Source: Seminavis robusta
Taxonomy: Eukaryota; Bacillariophyta; Bacillariophyceae; Naviculales; Naviculaceae
NCBI GenBank assembly: GCA_903772945.1
Contig: CAICTM010000489.1
Location: 1 to 63,600 of the forward strand
Direction of reading: 5' to 3'
Length of the DNA stretch: 63,600 bases
Under the pieces are notes generated by a model. That model searched no databases, had not been told where the DNA came from, and saw only the letters and a program-made list of their open reading frames with translations. Positions 1 through 10,515 of the stretch are shown piece by piece; positions within the stretch are counted from its first letter, which is position 1; every line of letters starts with the position of its first letter. A program made the translations under genes and the position numbers.

Positions 1-597
1 GCCGAAAGGCACCCATGAAATGGTGGTTTCTCGGACTATTCACTTTGGGAGAGGCAATCTCGGTGGGATTTGTGTCGTCGTTCTATGCCTACCGGTCCGT
101 CATATCCGCCATGGCGGCCACAATGGCAGCCACTATGTCAGTCTCAGTCTACACTGTCATGCAAAAAAATCCAAAATATGACTTGACACAGTGGGGTGCT
201 GGCCTATCGTCGTAAGTTTATCATTCATTCAGGCATTCATGTATGTATTCATAGTGACGCTCGCAAACACTCACATACGTCATTTCTTTGAATTGAATTG
301 ACGGCATTCATCAGAGTTGCCATGATATTCCTCCTCTATGGTATCATTGGAATGCTGCAAATGTTCAACGTCATTCCGGCCAACTTTTTGCCATACAACG
401 ATGCAATCTACAGCTTTCTAGGGGCAACACTCTTCTCCTTCTACTTGGCACATCATACCAGGCTCATTGTAGCTGGAAAACATGCCAAGTATCAAATGAG
501 TGAAAAGGATTATGTGTTGGGTGCCATGACCCTATACAATGACATTATCAACATGTTCATTTACATTTTGAGAATCATTGGTGAGGACAGAGACTGA
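1..597 (+). CDS. TMBIM / Bax inhibitor-1 family membrane protein, 3' part
   Basis: The gene is truncated by the left window edge and the reading frame is open from the first bases. Two exons are visible, 1-211 and 315-597, joined across a GTAAGT...CAG intron; the junction codon becomes Ser and the fused frame reads ...WGAGLSS-VAMIFLLYG. Several hydrophobic helices and the C-terminal signature LYNDIINMFIYILRIIGE are typical of the TMBIM/LFG (BI-1) family. These are multi-spanning proteins of the ER, Golgi or other endomembranes that modulate calcium leak and cell death. The N-terminal helices lie outside the window. The subfamily cannot be fixed, though the spacing resembles TMBIM4/LFG4. The family call is confident. 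Confidence 0.85.
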
Positions 598-2092
598 GGA
601 CTCGACTCGACTTGACTCACAGGAATTGTGTTACGGCTGGATGATACAGTACCTGCCTGGCCTGGGTAGCTCTTGAGATGGATACGAACAGTTTTGATGG
701 AGAGATGAAACAAAACAATACACAATCACTATGTGCCACTGCTATAGCTAGGCTGTTATCGGGGTTCTACGAGGAATGCAGTCGCAGTTGAGACTTGATT
801 TCGGGATGGTTGTAGTGGGTTACTGTACTAATAATATGAACTCTGAGATCTGATTGCTGTGGACTGTGGATGTGCCAGTAAGTTGACTGAGCTGAATGAC
901 AAATGAACCGACCGCCTCTCTGGTCGCTAGGAGCAAGCTATTCATATGCCCCCTGGGTCGTCTCCGTTTCCATAAATCTTTTATTACCAACACCTAACTC
1001 CCTTTATTGAAACAGTATTCGCGCGCTCCGCGCGCTCATCCCTTTCAGCTTCGCCCCGAGCCTCGAAACTGCTCCCTCGTCATTCATGCAAAACATGTGA
1101 AGAACGCAAGGCGACTTTCATGTGCATGTACATGCGTTGACTGTATCCCGTCAATACAATACTAGTCGAATACGTAGACTTCTACAGAGGCCTCTAAGTA
1201 ATGCACGCGGGGTATAATTCAAACCTCCACTCCCCAAAAGTACCCTTACCCCTAAAAGCAAATCGTCTCCGGGAGACGAAATTCTTTTCCGGTATTTCGT
1301 GCTCGTACGCTACGGGAGCTGCTACGGGTTTGGTTTGCAGCTGTTTGCCAAACACCAAGGGTGGACTACAGTATTGTATGTAGTTGCAGGAGAAGGAGAA
1401 AGGCTGCTGGCCAAAGAAGAGTCGGGCCCAAGCAACGAAATCTATGGAAACAAAAAGACGGATAATGCAATTCAATGCTTCTCCAGTGGAACAGGGAAAC
1501 AAAATACCACAGCGCCAAAGGCTGTGTTTTTTGACTTGTTTCACTAAAATTGGCTTAAAATCCAGGACCCTTTGCTTAAGAAACCACATGAAATTTCTGA
1601 TGTGGCAGGAAATTTCATTTTAGCAACCACAACAAATGCAACATTGGAGACAGAGAAATACTCCCCTTCGAAAATGCCATGGTCAAAGTGCATTCTCACA
1701 GTTTTCAGCCCACGAACAGCTGCATTATTCTGTGGGAGGCATATGTAAGTCAGGGTGATTGAGTCGAGTCGACTCAGTCGAGTGACAGTCAGCAGGCTGT
1801 CAGAGCTCAGGGGCTGTCTAATTGGACAAAGGGGACGAAGGTTGTCTTGAAAGCACTTCCGGAGCCCGTGTGCTTGCGAGGGTTGACGTCAGATTGATTC
1901 TTGGGAAGTTTTGCTTCCGGCATTGCTTCGGAACATGTGAAGCTATCGCCCTTCTCTTCCATTGGATGGCTGCGTGAAGTTGTCACCAAGATCTTCCGGT
2001 GGTTGATGGGGGTAAAAGTATCTTTACGCCCATTATTTTTCTTTTCTTCTTTCGATAATCCATCAGAAATTATTTTTTAGAAACAATTGACC
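598..2092. other. Non-coding interval upstream of glutamine synthetase
   Basis: No convincing gene. Short overlapping open frames on both strands at 1194-1623 have no recognisable domain and no consistent coding signal. The interval holds two copies of the GAGTCGA-type motif (601-620 and 1761-1790), the second about 300 bp before the glutamine synthetase start. It also has a perfect 10-bp inverted repeat (arms 1588-1597 and 1609-1618, ATGAAATTTC). Confidence 0.5.
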
Positions 2093-3453
2093 ATGAAGTT
2101 TGTCAACGCCCTCGCCCTTGTCATGGCCGCTTCTGGCGCCACTGCCTTTGCTCCTTCCTTCTCGGCCAAGAAGCACACTGCCCTCAATGCTGCGCTTATG
2201 CAAGATCAAACGGGACAATCCTCTTTGGATCCTGCAGTCATTGCAAAATATGCTGACCTTCCATTCCCTAAAGACTGTATCCTTGCTGAGTATGTGTGGG
2301 TGGATGCTGTTGGAAACACTCGCTCCAAGACCCGAACTCTTGATGCCTCCAAGGCAAAATCTGTCGACTCTTTGCCCAAGTGGAACTTTGATGGATCCTC
2401 CACCGACCAGGCTCCTGGAGATGACTCTGAGGTTATCCTTCGTCCTTGCCGCATCTTCAAAGATCCTTTCCGCCCTCGATCCGATGGCGTTGACAATATT
2501 TTGGTCATGTGCGACACTTACACTCCCCAGGGAGAACCAATTCCATCCAACACACGTGCCAAGGGTATGTTATTTTTTGTTTGTTTTTGTGTTTTCGGTC
2601 AAAATGCCCGGATTTTTAAATGTGTCTTGCTCACCCTTGATGGCCTTTTAAAAAAAATTGATGGACGTCCTCAGCTATGGAATCTTTCGAAGGAAACGAC
2701 GATCAAGAAGTTTGGTTTGGACTGGAGCAAGAATTCACTCTGTTCAACTTGGATCAAAAGACTCCCCTTGGATGGCCCGAAGGAGGTATGCCTTCTCGCC
2801 CGCAAGGTCCTTACTACTGCAGTGTTGGCCCCGAAAACAATTTTGGAAGGATGATCACCGACTCCCTCTACAAGGCTTGCTTGTATGCTGGAATTACCAT
2901 CTCTGGAACCAACGGAGAAGTCATGCCTGGTCAACAAGAATACCAAGTTGGACCCTGTGTTGGAATTGATGCTGGAGACCAATTGATGATGTCCCGATAC
3001 ATTTTGCAGCGTGTCTGCGAAGACTTCCAAGTCTACTGCACACTCCACCCCAAACCCATTGTGGAAGGTGAATGGAACGGAGCTGGTATGCACACAAATG
3101 TCTCCACCAAGAAAATGCGTGAAGAGGGTGGACTCGAGGACATCAAGCAGGCCATCTACAAGCTTGGAGCCAAGCACGCAGAACACATTGCTATTTATGG
3201 TGAAGGAAATGAATTGAGATTGACTGGTGCCTACGAAACTGCCTCCATTGATCAATTTTGCTATGGTGTTGCCAACCGTGGAGCATCTATCCGTATTGGA
3301 CGTGACACAGAAGCTGAGGGCAAGGGATACTTTGAGGATCGTCGTCCATCATCCAATGCTGATCCTTATCTCGTCACAGGAAAGATCATGGGAACCATCA
3401 TGGAAGATGTCGATGTCCCAGCAATCGCCCCCATGGACAAAGAAACCGCTTAG
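2093..3453 (+). CDS. GLN2: Glutamine synthetase type II, plastid-targeted
   Basis: ATP-dependent condensation of ammonium with glutamate; in diatoms the plastid GSII takes ammonium from nitrite reduction into the GS-GOGAT cycle. Exons are 2093-2564 and 2675-3453; the GTATGT...CAG intron splits an Ala codon (TRAK-A-MESFEG). Predicted length is 416 aa. Residues 1 to about 33 form a signal peptide plus transit peptide with the cleavage motif ATAFAP, the diatom stromal import signature. The catalytic core follows: [69 protein letters not shown] and [13 protein letters not shown]. All metal- and ATP-binding segments look intact. The ATG at 2093 is chosen because it begins the signal peptide; the in-frame TTG six bases upstream is not needed. 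Confidence 0.97.
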
Positions 3454-4073
3454 ATCAATTTTACCACCGCACTAGTGGTGTTTTGCAAATACGTTCCCTG
3501 CCATTGTAACTTACCGCAGGGTTGGGTGGAAACCTTGCGACGACAATTGTTAATTTTTAAGACCAAGTTTTTAGCCAATTGCAATCACTGAAGGATATCC
3601 ACGACGGTAAAATAAATGGAGAGGCAGAGTAGAGAAGTTTGCTTCTTGTACCGCACATGTGCTTGCCTGCAACCAAGCACGGCGCTGAACGAGTGACACT
3701 CGGTCAGTCTTGCCTGGTGCGGTTTTGTTGCGTTCCATGGTCCCGATCCTCATTCTACCGCTCAACAGACATGACCAAACCATTTTGGTTCTTAGGGTGT
3801 CAACTCTGTTGGGGTTGGAGCTACATGTAAAATGCTCTGGTTAGGTGTCAATGGTACCGGTACATGCCACCGATAGTATATAGTATATGCAGTCCGGCCA
3901 TTCCTCCTGCATTTCTTACTTAGGTGCCTCTACCTGCGAGAGGCAAGCTCATGCAGCCATTCAAACGAAGAGAAAAGCCAAACTAAATCCGCCCTCTTCC
4001 CTCGTACTGCAGTCAGTTCCATGGATATCTGAGTAAGTAAGTCATCTATGCAAGTTCCCAATAAGTAAGTTAG
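3454..4073. other. Intergenic, convergent 3' ends
   Basis: Lies between the 3' end of glutamine synthetase and the 3' end of the minus-strand CRAL-TRIO gene. It presumably carries both 3' UTRs. No gene, repeat or RNA was recognised; short open frames here have no family resemblance. Confidence 0.5.
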
Positions 4074-4931
4074 TTACAGTGTGAAGGACTGGGCGTTTTG
4101 AGCTCTCATCAAGAGGAGATCTCTTGCCCTCCGTAGAATATTGATTTGGGCTCCTTCCAGTGATGGTTGCAAGAAGAGCTCATAAAGGCGTGTGGAAGAA
4201 TCTGCCCCCGACACCTGACATCCCAGCTGTAGGCTTTCTCTCATATGTGGATTCATGAACTGCTTGAAGAGACCCCACCCCACATTGGCAATGAATGCTG
4301 TATTGTATGCCAATAGCTGGTTCCATTTGAGTGGGTAATATCCCCTCAGCTCATCGTGCATGCGTCTTTCGAAATCGATGGAAACATTTTCCCATTCGAC
4401 TTGTCCACAGTCCAACAAAAGAGTGAGACCTTTCCGTATCGATGCCAGATTGGGTTGAGTGCAATAGTACATGTAGTAGCTAGCCGAGACATAATTTTTC
4501 CAGTAAAAATCCGCTCCTCTTTGACTACAGGGTGCTAGAACCAAGTCGGGGTAAAAGACACTGGCATCCCAGGCGAGAATGGCTTCGTTGGTGTCAGGAC
4601 AGTTGTCCAAGTGCAATAGGAATCGAGGGAGTAGATCCATAGCCAACTGGAGACAGCGGACTCCTTGCTCGGCACTGTTGTCGATGTCATAGTGCTCCCG
4701 AAACGATTGCATTCCTTCCATTCGAGCCAATGCTTCTTCGGTGTTTCCTTGAGTTATCATGGCATACTGGACCAAATCGAAATCATTGATGGGCGACAGT
4801 TCTTCTGATTCACTCACAGCTTGCTTGATAGCCAAAGCCCACTGTCGCTCTTCGGAAGTAATGGCCATGCTGTCCATTGGCGCGTCGTCATGTTGCTGCT
4901 GATCCAGATCCAGATCCATCGCCTGATCCAT
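4074..4931 (-). CDS. CRAL-TRIO (Sec14-like) lipid-binding domain protein
   Basis: Single-exon protein of 285 aa. The first 30 residues are acidic and Gln-rich. A helical N-terminal lobe (about residues 30-100) is followed by a Sec14/CRAL-TRIO-like fold to the C-terminus; YYPLKWNQLLAYNTAFIANV and the following WGLFKQFMNPHMRESLQLG match the family pattern YP-x-R/K...N-P-x-(F/L)...(W/L)-x-x-x-K-x-(F/L)-x-x-x-x-(R/K)-x-K. Such proteins bind one hydrophobic ligand (phosphatidylinositol, tocopherol or retinoid) and move it between membranes; the ligand cannot be predicted. No signal peptide is visible, so it is probably cytosolic. Diatoms carry many members. It is divergently arranged with the YtoQ-family gene. 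Confidence 0.72.
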   Translation of the reverse strand: MDQAMDLDLDQQQHDDAPMDSMAITSEERQWALAIKQAVSESEELSPINDFDLVQYAMITQGNTEEALARMEGMQSFREHYDIDNSAEQGVRCLQLAMDLLPRFLLHLDNCPDTNEAILAWDASVFYPDLVLAPCSQRGADFYWKNYVSASYYMYYCTQPNLASIRKGLTLLLDCGQVEWENVSIDFERRMHDELRGYYPLKWNQLLAYNTAFIANVGWGLFKQFMNPHMRESLQLGCQVSGADSSTRLYELFLQPSLEGAQINILRRARDLLLMRAQNAQSFTL

Positions 4932-5298
4932 CCTTGCCTTCTCTCAGTCTTTTAATCAACCAGGGGCTATAAAAGCACCGGTAGACCGGTACAGTCTGTT
5001 GGGATGGTACCGGTATTGGGATCCATCAATCAATCTGTGTTCCGAAAGCTGTTCTGAGGTTGTTCCTTGGAAGTTTGCACCTCATTTTTATCGTAGAGCC
5101 AAGGCACCGTATCGTACACAGCGGTGTCAGCGGTGTCGAGTCGACTGTCACTCGACTCAGTCGAGTGAAGGTCTGGTCGCAAGAACAGCATGGAATGTTC
5201 CAGTGTCATTTCGAGTTTCCAGTGCCGCGAGACTGACGTCATTTTTCATCACCTCTTGCAACCTTGCAACCTCGAGTTCAATCTGAGAAAAGTCGACC
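4932..5298. promoter_or_regulatory. Shared divergent promoter region with GAGTCGA motif cluster
   Basis: 367-bp interval between the start codons of the CRAL-TRIO gene (minus) and the YtoQ-family gene (plus). Bases 5135-5168 carry a dense cluster of GTCGAGTCGACTG / CACTCGACTCAGTCGAGTGA, internally self-complementary and containing TGACT/AGTCA half-sites of the kind bound by bZIP proteins. A similar cluster occurs in the divergent promoter at 7330-7790. Two ACCGGT words lie at 4976-5010. A regulatory role is inferred from position and recurrence only. Confidence 0.4.
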
Positions 5299-6008
5299 AT
5301 GGCGCTCTTTGCAGGAAACTTGCGCCGTTGCGTCCGAGGATCCGCCCTGGGACGAGTTTCCCCACGAAGCTTTTCTTCCACAGAGAAGCAATGGAAGGTT
5401 TACCTGTCAGGCGAAATCCATTCGGACTGGCGAGAAGTGATTGCCAAGGGTGTCGCCGAAAAGGATCTGCCAGTATCCTTGTCCAGCCCCAACACTTCCC
5501 ATGAAGACAGCGATGACTGTGGCGCCATTATCTTAGGGATGCAAGAAGAAAGACCCAACTGGGATAAAATTGGAGCCAACATGAACGCTGTTCGGACCAA
5601 GACACTACTCCAAGATGCCGATATTGTGGTGGTGCGCTTCGGGGACAAGTACCGACAGTGGAATGCTGCTTTTGATGCTGGTTTCGCCTCGGCTTTGGGC
5701 AAACCCATCATTACCTTGCATCCGCCAGCGTAAGACAAAATATCGATTGTCAAATTTGGTTTGTATAATACAAATTGTTTTCTAACTCTTTTCTCCCTCT
5801 TCAAACCATATATTTGGACGCTTTTTACAGATTGTCTCACATGCTGAAAGAAGTGAACGGATCAGCCAACGTTGTCTGCGAAGAACCAGAACAAGTTGTT
5901 GACACTCTTGCTTATGTAATCCGGGGAGAACTACCCGCCACTCCAAAAGATGGAGATGCATTCGTCCCGATAGCTGACAGACTGGGCAAAGGAAATCCTA
6001 ACCCGTAG
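5299..6008 (+). CDS. YtoQ-family protein (nucleoside deoxyribosyltransferase-like fold), organelle-targeted
   Basis: Two exons, 5299-5729 and 5831-6008, joined by a GTAAGA...TACAG intron that splits an Ala codon; 202 aa. Residues 1 to about 28 are Arg/Ser-rich without acidic residues (ALFAGNLRRCVRGSALGR), which suggests a mitochondrial presequence. The rest matches the YtoQ family closely: WKVYLSGEIHSDWRE, SPNTSHEDSDDCG, AVRTKTLLQDADIVVVRFG, QWNAAFDAGFASALGKP, then a C-terminal helix with LSHMLKEVNGSA and EEPEQVV. The family is mostly bacterial and of unproven function; the fold resembles nucleoside 2-deoxyribosyltransferases. The family call is strong; substrate and function are unknown. A bacterial or organellar origin is plausible. 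Confidence 0.85.
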
Positions 6009-6282
6009 AACATAGCTAGTTGTTTCTAAAAGCAGACATCGGCTGAGCAAAGATAGCGTACTGTAGTTGATGCAATTCTCACAATATTACAACGGTGCCG
6101 TACCAAGCAGCCGGGGGATAATCTGCAGAGACAGCCATTGGCCTTCTTCTATGTGATTGAAACCTAGGTCTAACTAAATAGAAGACAATAATTGCCTGTT
6201 CTCAGCAATCGTAAAACGAGACAGTAGGCGCAAGTTGTCCACTGGTCTGGAAGATAACCTAACTAAATAAGGTAGTAACCAC

Positions 6283-7329
6283 CTATCTGCTTGGTGGATG
6301 GACTTCAATCTTTTCAACCCATTTGACTGCCCGTTTGCCAGGGATGATTACCCGTAGAGGAAAGCCTCGGCTCTTGGTCAGTGGGAGCCCATCCATTTCG
6401 TAGCAAACCAGGATATCTTGGTAGGACTCTTTGGTGTCGCCAGTGATTTCCAGAGTGTATTGTTCCCCGTCCATGGCATGAAAGACGATTCTACCAACTC
6501 TTGTGTGTTTGGTTGACGCCGCCAAAATATGTTTCAATTGTACCCCCCCGAACAGAGAAACAGAGACAGGGCGTCGATTTTGGTTTTGGTTGGGGCATCC
6601 CACTTGGCTCTTGCGGTCAGTTTTGGGAAGTGCCTTGAGATCGTTCAAAGATAGCTTGGTTGGGGTTGGGCTATTGTTCTTATCCAACTTGGAAACATCC
6701 AGCTCTAGGTGAAAACTTTCCAATTCTTCCTGAAGTGTTTCTAGCTTGTCATCAACGACTCTTTGATCTGATTCCGCCAGTCTTCCTACCACCAATTTTT
6801 TCAGTATTTCCACAGGTTCTTGGGTGTCAAAATGCTGCTGATGAAGGTACCAGAATGGCTCAATAGCGGCACCGGCAGCCCGGGATATGCGATCCGTCCC
6901 TCCCGGATGCAGAGGGATAAAGTCCGTCACATCATACACAAACCCACCATATGACATCCAGATGTGACTGCTATGAATGCCATTTCGTTGCGCCACTTGC
7001 TCCAAAGTGTATTCTGGCAATTGTTGTTCGTCGATGCCCACAAATGATGATTTGAGAGATGCCATCCATTGCTGGCGTTGTTCAGAGGAAGAAATGGAGG
7101 CACCGTGGCATTTGGAACATTCCTTGTTACTTTTTCTACTAGAAGTATGATAGGACAGGAGAGTCAAAAGACCGGCAGCTCCCACCCAATGAAGGGAACC
7201 GGTACTGCTGATGGATTGTTGGTGACTTGAGGATTCAGTGGATGTTGGCAGAGTCCGGGTGGTCGCCAAGGATCGTCGAGCAGAAACTAAGAATCTACTG
7301 GGCAAATGACAAACGCTATTCCTCAACAT
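6283..7329 (-). CDS. Cytochrome b5 / sulfite-oxidase-like protein with a shortened Moco domain
   Basis: Single-exon protein of 348 aa. Residues 1-27 are a mitochondrial-type presequence (Arg, Ser and Leu, no acids); 46-61 is a hydrophobic segment; 71-75 is CSKCH, the form of a c-type haem motif. Residues 105-193 are a cytochrome b5 domain with HPGG at 141-144. Residues 225-345 resemble the oxidoreductase molybdopterin-binding domain (LSLNDLKALPK, LFGGVQLKHILAA, DGLPLTKSRGFPLRVIIPGK, VKWVEKIEV). The domain is compact: the usual CAGNRR cofactor loop is replaced by GCPNQNQNRR (Cys245) followed by only a few residues before the GGVxL strand, and the C-terminal dimerisation domain is absent. It is therefore related to sulfite oxidase but may have altered or no Moco activity. 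Divergent from the P450 gene. Confidence 0.75.
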   Translation of the reverse strand: MLRNSVCHLPSRFLVSARRSLATTRTLPTSTESSSHQQSISSTGSLHWVGAAGLLTLLSYHTSSRKSNKECSKCHGASISSSEQRQQWMASLKSSFVGIDEQQLPEYTLEQVAQRNGIHSSHIWMSYGGFVYDVTDFIPLHPGGTDRISRAAGAAIEPFWYLHQQHFDTQEPVEILKKLVVGRLAESDQRVVDDKLETLQEELESFHLELDVSKLDKNNSPTPTKLSLNDLKALPKTDRKSQVGCPNQNQNRRPVSVSLFGGVQLKHILAASTKHTRVGRIVFHAMDGEQYTLEITGDTKESYQDILVCYEMDGLPLTKSRGFPLRVIIPGKRAVKWVEKIEVHPPSR

Positions 7330-7790
7330 TCTTTCCTTCTTTCATGCAACTCTTTTGTCTAGCTGGCGGTACCATGTAGCAACGACGGTGTCTATTTGAT
7401 CCTGAAGGTGGTTTCGAGCGTTCTATTCAGTCTTTCTCATTTCTCTTTTGCCCTTCGAAGTGCGGGTTCTCATCTTCGAGTGCTAGCTAGTCGAGTGCTA
7501 CATGTAGTCGAGTGACTGAAACTGAGTCGAGTCACTTGACTACCGTACCGGTACTACATGTAGCTAGCGCTAGCAGATCCAAAATCTTTTCAGACATGCA
7601 AGAACCCATCCAGAATGCTCAGCCACAACAACACCACAATACCCAACACCGTTGCAACAACGACCGCAACCCTGATACCGGTACTTGTGGACTGCTGTGA
7701 ATGTGCTAGACATCTCAGGCAAGAAGCAACCACAAAGCTTGAGAAGTCTGAATATCCCAATCGTTTCGTTTGAGAAGAAAGACCAAGCAG
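7330..7790. promoter_or_regulatory. Shared divergent promoter region, second GAGTCGA motif cluster
   Basis: 461 bp between the start codons of the sulfite-oxidase-like gene (minus) and the P450 gene (plus). Bases 7475-7545 contain repeated CGAGTG / TAGTCGAGTGACTG / GAGTCGAGTCACTTGAC copies mixed with TACATGTA, GCTAGC and ACCGGT words. This is the same motif family as in the other divergent promoter, at 5135-5168. The regulatory role is inferred. Confidence 0.4.
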
Positions 7791-9326
7791 ATGGATATCA
7801 AGAGTTCCAACAGTACGAAAGCGAAAGCTGTCGCGGTGACTTGTGTGGTTGTCATTGGCGCTACCATTGCGGTGCTGGACTTGTACAAGAAACGTGCCAC
7901 TGCCAAGAAAACCTTGGATGATGATGTGGTAGAGCCTCCCTATGTTTCTTCCTGGATTCCTCACGTGGGTTCGGCCTTGGAAATGTCCAAGTTGGGGCAT
8001 CTTCAGTTCATTCAAAAGTATACCCAAAAGTGCGGAACTCCCATTTTCTCGGCGAACATCATGGGTAGGCTTTGTCATTTCATTGGGGACCCACTCCATA
8101 CACAGTTTGTGTTCAAGGACTGGCCACAGTTTGACACACAGTCCATCGCCATGGATTTCCTGCAAAAGGCCATGGGGTGTGACAAGAAAGAAATCGATAA
8201 GGCACATGCCAGTCCTGGTTGGATCAAGCAATCCAAAGAATCTTTCAGAAACCATATTCTTGCCACTCAATCCATCCAAGAGACGGTCCAAAAAGCGCAA
8301 AGCATCCTTCTATATCTCGTCGACCAAATCTCAGATGGTGAGCATGCATTATTTCAGCTAGTCAAGGAGAACATCTTTCTCGCATCCGTTGAACCATTTG
8401 TCGGAAAGGACATGGCCGACACGGACTACCTAGCAGCCTTTCGCGATTTAGACCGGGGCATTCCACTTGCCATGGCCAATGCACCAAACGTAACACAACA
8501 AAAATTCATTGCTGCCCGAGAAATGTTTGTTCAACTACTCCAAAGGGAATCCTTCCAAGAAAACTGCTCACCATTCATGAAGGAACGCATCCGCATTGGC
8601 AGCCAACATGGAATCCAGCAGGAAACCATTGCACGCATCAATCTATCATTGTTCTGGGCATCTGTCGGAAACTCGGCACCGGCCATCTTTTGGACCATTC
8701 TATTTGTCCTCCAAGACCCAATCGCCTACGAGCAGATCCAAAAGGAAGTGGATTCCTTGCCACCTCTCTCGCAAAACACAAACGATGGTGATGAGGAATC
8801 CCTTTATTCTCTAGAGAACTTGGACAAGTGTGTTCTCATTGATTCGGCCTTCAAGGAGACACTGCGTCTTCGAGCTTGGCCCTTTGCCGTGAAGAATTTG
8901 GTCGACAATGTCATTTTCGATCCAAAGCAGAGTGACAGCCCCAAGTTCCTCCTCAAATCGGGCACACGCATCGTGGGCAATCAAGCCGTCACCTATATGG
9001 ACCCGGATATATTCCCCAATCCACAAACCTTTCAATACGATCGCTTTGTAGTCAACCAGGAAACAGGCCAGCCACCTAGCTTTTCCAAGAACGGAAAGAC
9101 TATTGCCGAACCATTGAGGGTCTTTGGCGGGGGCAAACGATTGTGCCCTGGTCGAAAATTTGTTGCCTGTGAAACGAAGGCGTACATTGCTGTACTCTTT
9201 AGAAAGTTTCATATGGAAATTGTTGGCAAGCACACATTTGCAATGGCGGAAGCGGACAAACGAACAGCGAATGTTGGTGTCATGCATCCGGTGGAAGATG
9301 TCATGATCAAGTTTACAAGGAGGTGA
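7791..9326 (+). CDS. Cytochrome P450, CYP7/CYP8-like
   Basis: Single exon, 511 aa, normal P450 length. The ATG at 7791 starts a short polar head followed by a membrane anchor (AVAVTCVVVIGATIAVLDLY). The K-helix ExxR is ETLR in KETLRLRAWPF; the PERF-like segment is FQYDRF; the haem-thiolate loop is FGGGKRLCPGRKF, matching FxxGxxxCxG. The I-helix reads LSLFWASVGNSAPAIFW, which lacks the usual (A/G)Gx(D/E)T(T/S) and instead resembles the WAxxxNxxPxxFW form of the CYP7/CYP8 clan (sterol hydroxylases, prostacyclin synthase). An ER-bound oxygenase or oxide isomerase on a sterol or oxylipin-like substrate is possible but not shown. Confidence 0.9.
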   Translation: MDIKSSNSTKAKAVAVTCVVVIGATIAVLDLYKKRATAKKTLDDDVVEPPYVSSWIPHVGSALEMSKLGHLQFIQKYTQKCGTPIFSANIMGRLCHFIGDPLHTQFVFKDWPQFDTQSIAMDFLQKAMGCDKKEIDKAHASPGWIKQSKESFRNHILATQSIQETVQKAQSILLYLVDQISDGEHALFQLVKENIFLASVEPFVGKDMADTDYLAAFRDLDRGIPLAMANAPNVTQQKFIAAREMFVQLLQRESFQENCSPFMKERIRIGSQHGIQQETIARINLSLFWASVGNSAPAIFWTILFVLQDPIAYEQIQKEVDSLPPLSQNTNDGDEESLYSLENLDKCVLIDSAFKETLRLRAWPFAVKNLVDNVIFDPKQSDSPKFLLKSGTRIVGNQAVTYMDPDIFPNPQTFQYDRFVVNQETGQPPSFSKNGKTIAEPLRVFGGGKRLCPGRKFVACETKAYIAVLFRKFHMEIVGKHTFAMAEADKRTANVGVMHPVEDVMIKFTRR

Positions 9327-10117
<791 letters not shown>

Positions 10118-10515
10118 AGATCTAGTAGAGTGGAGTTGCTTTGTTCTCGGTTTGGTGTGATCTTGTGGGAAGGTGTGGGTAATCAGCGCCTCTCCGCAAA
10201 TCGACTTTCAATCATCATAAATCTAGTAATGAATCAAAGAAGATAGAAATGAGTTGCTTCCTGTTTTAGCCACCTTAGTTCCGAACATCTGTCAGCAACC
10301 TAAGTATGTATCTAGCTAGCTAATTGCAAAGAAGAGTGTAAAGAGGAACAGAACAGGAGTCCATCGTGCCATGGCTTCTCCCCTGGCTGGAGTAGCATGC
10401 CTCCGTCTAGTAGGTGACAGATAAGGAGACGTAGTGACAGCAGGCAGACATTGGGGTTGGGGTACAGTGATAAGAGTACATCACATTATCTTGCTTACAA
10501 TATAGTACAGTACAT
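10118..10515. other. Intergenic, convergent 3' ends
   Basis: 398 bp between the 3' ends of the ubiquitin-eL40 gene and the VPS13-like gene. Holds a CTAGCTAGCTAA word near 10312. No gene, RNA or repeat array was seen. Confidence 0.4.

Noticed and set aside
71..75. tRNA, rRNA or CRISPR features anywhere in the window
   Set aside because: No cloverleaf with a GGTTCRANNCC T-arm, no rRNA sequence and no spaced identical repeats were found; placed here as a whole-window note.
1194..1623. Overlapping open frames on both strands
   Set aside because: Up to four frames share the same DNA with no family resemblance, no splice context and low-complexity composition.
2087..2854. Read-through of glutamine synthetase exon 1 into its intron as a 255-residue protein
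   Set aside because: A strong GTATGT donor and CAG acceptor restore the conserved TRAKAMESFEG sequence; the read-through end has no homology.
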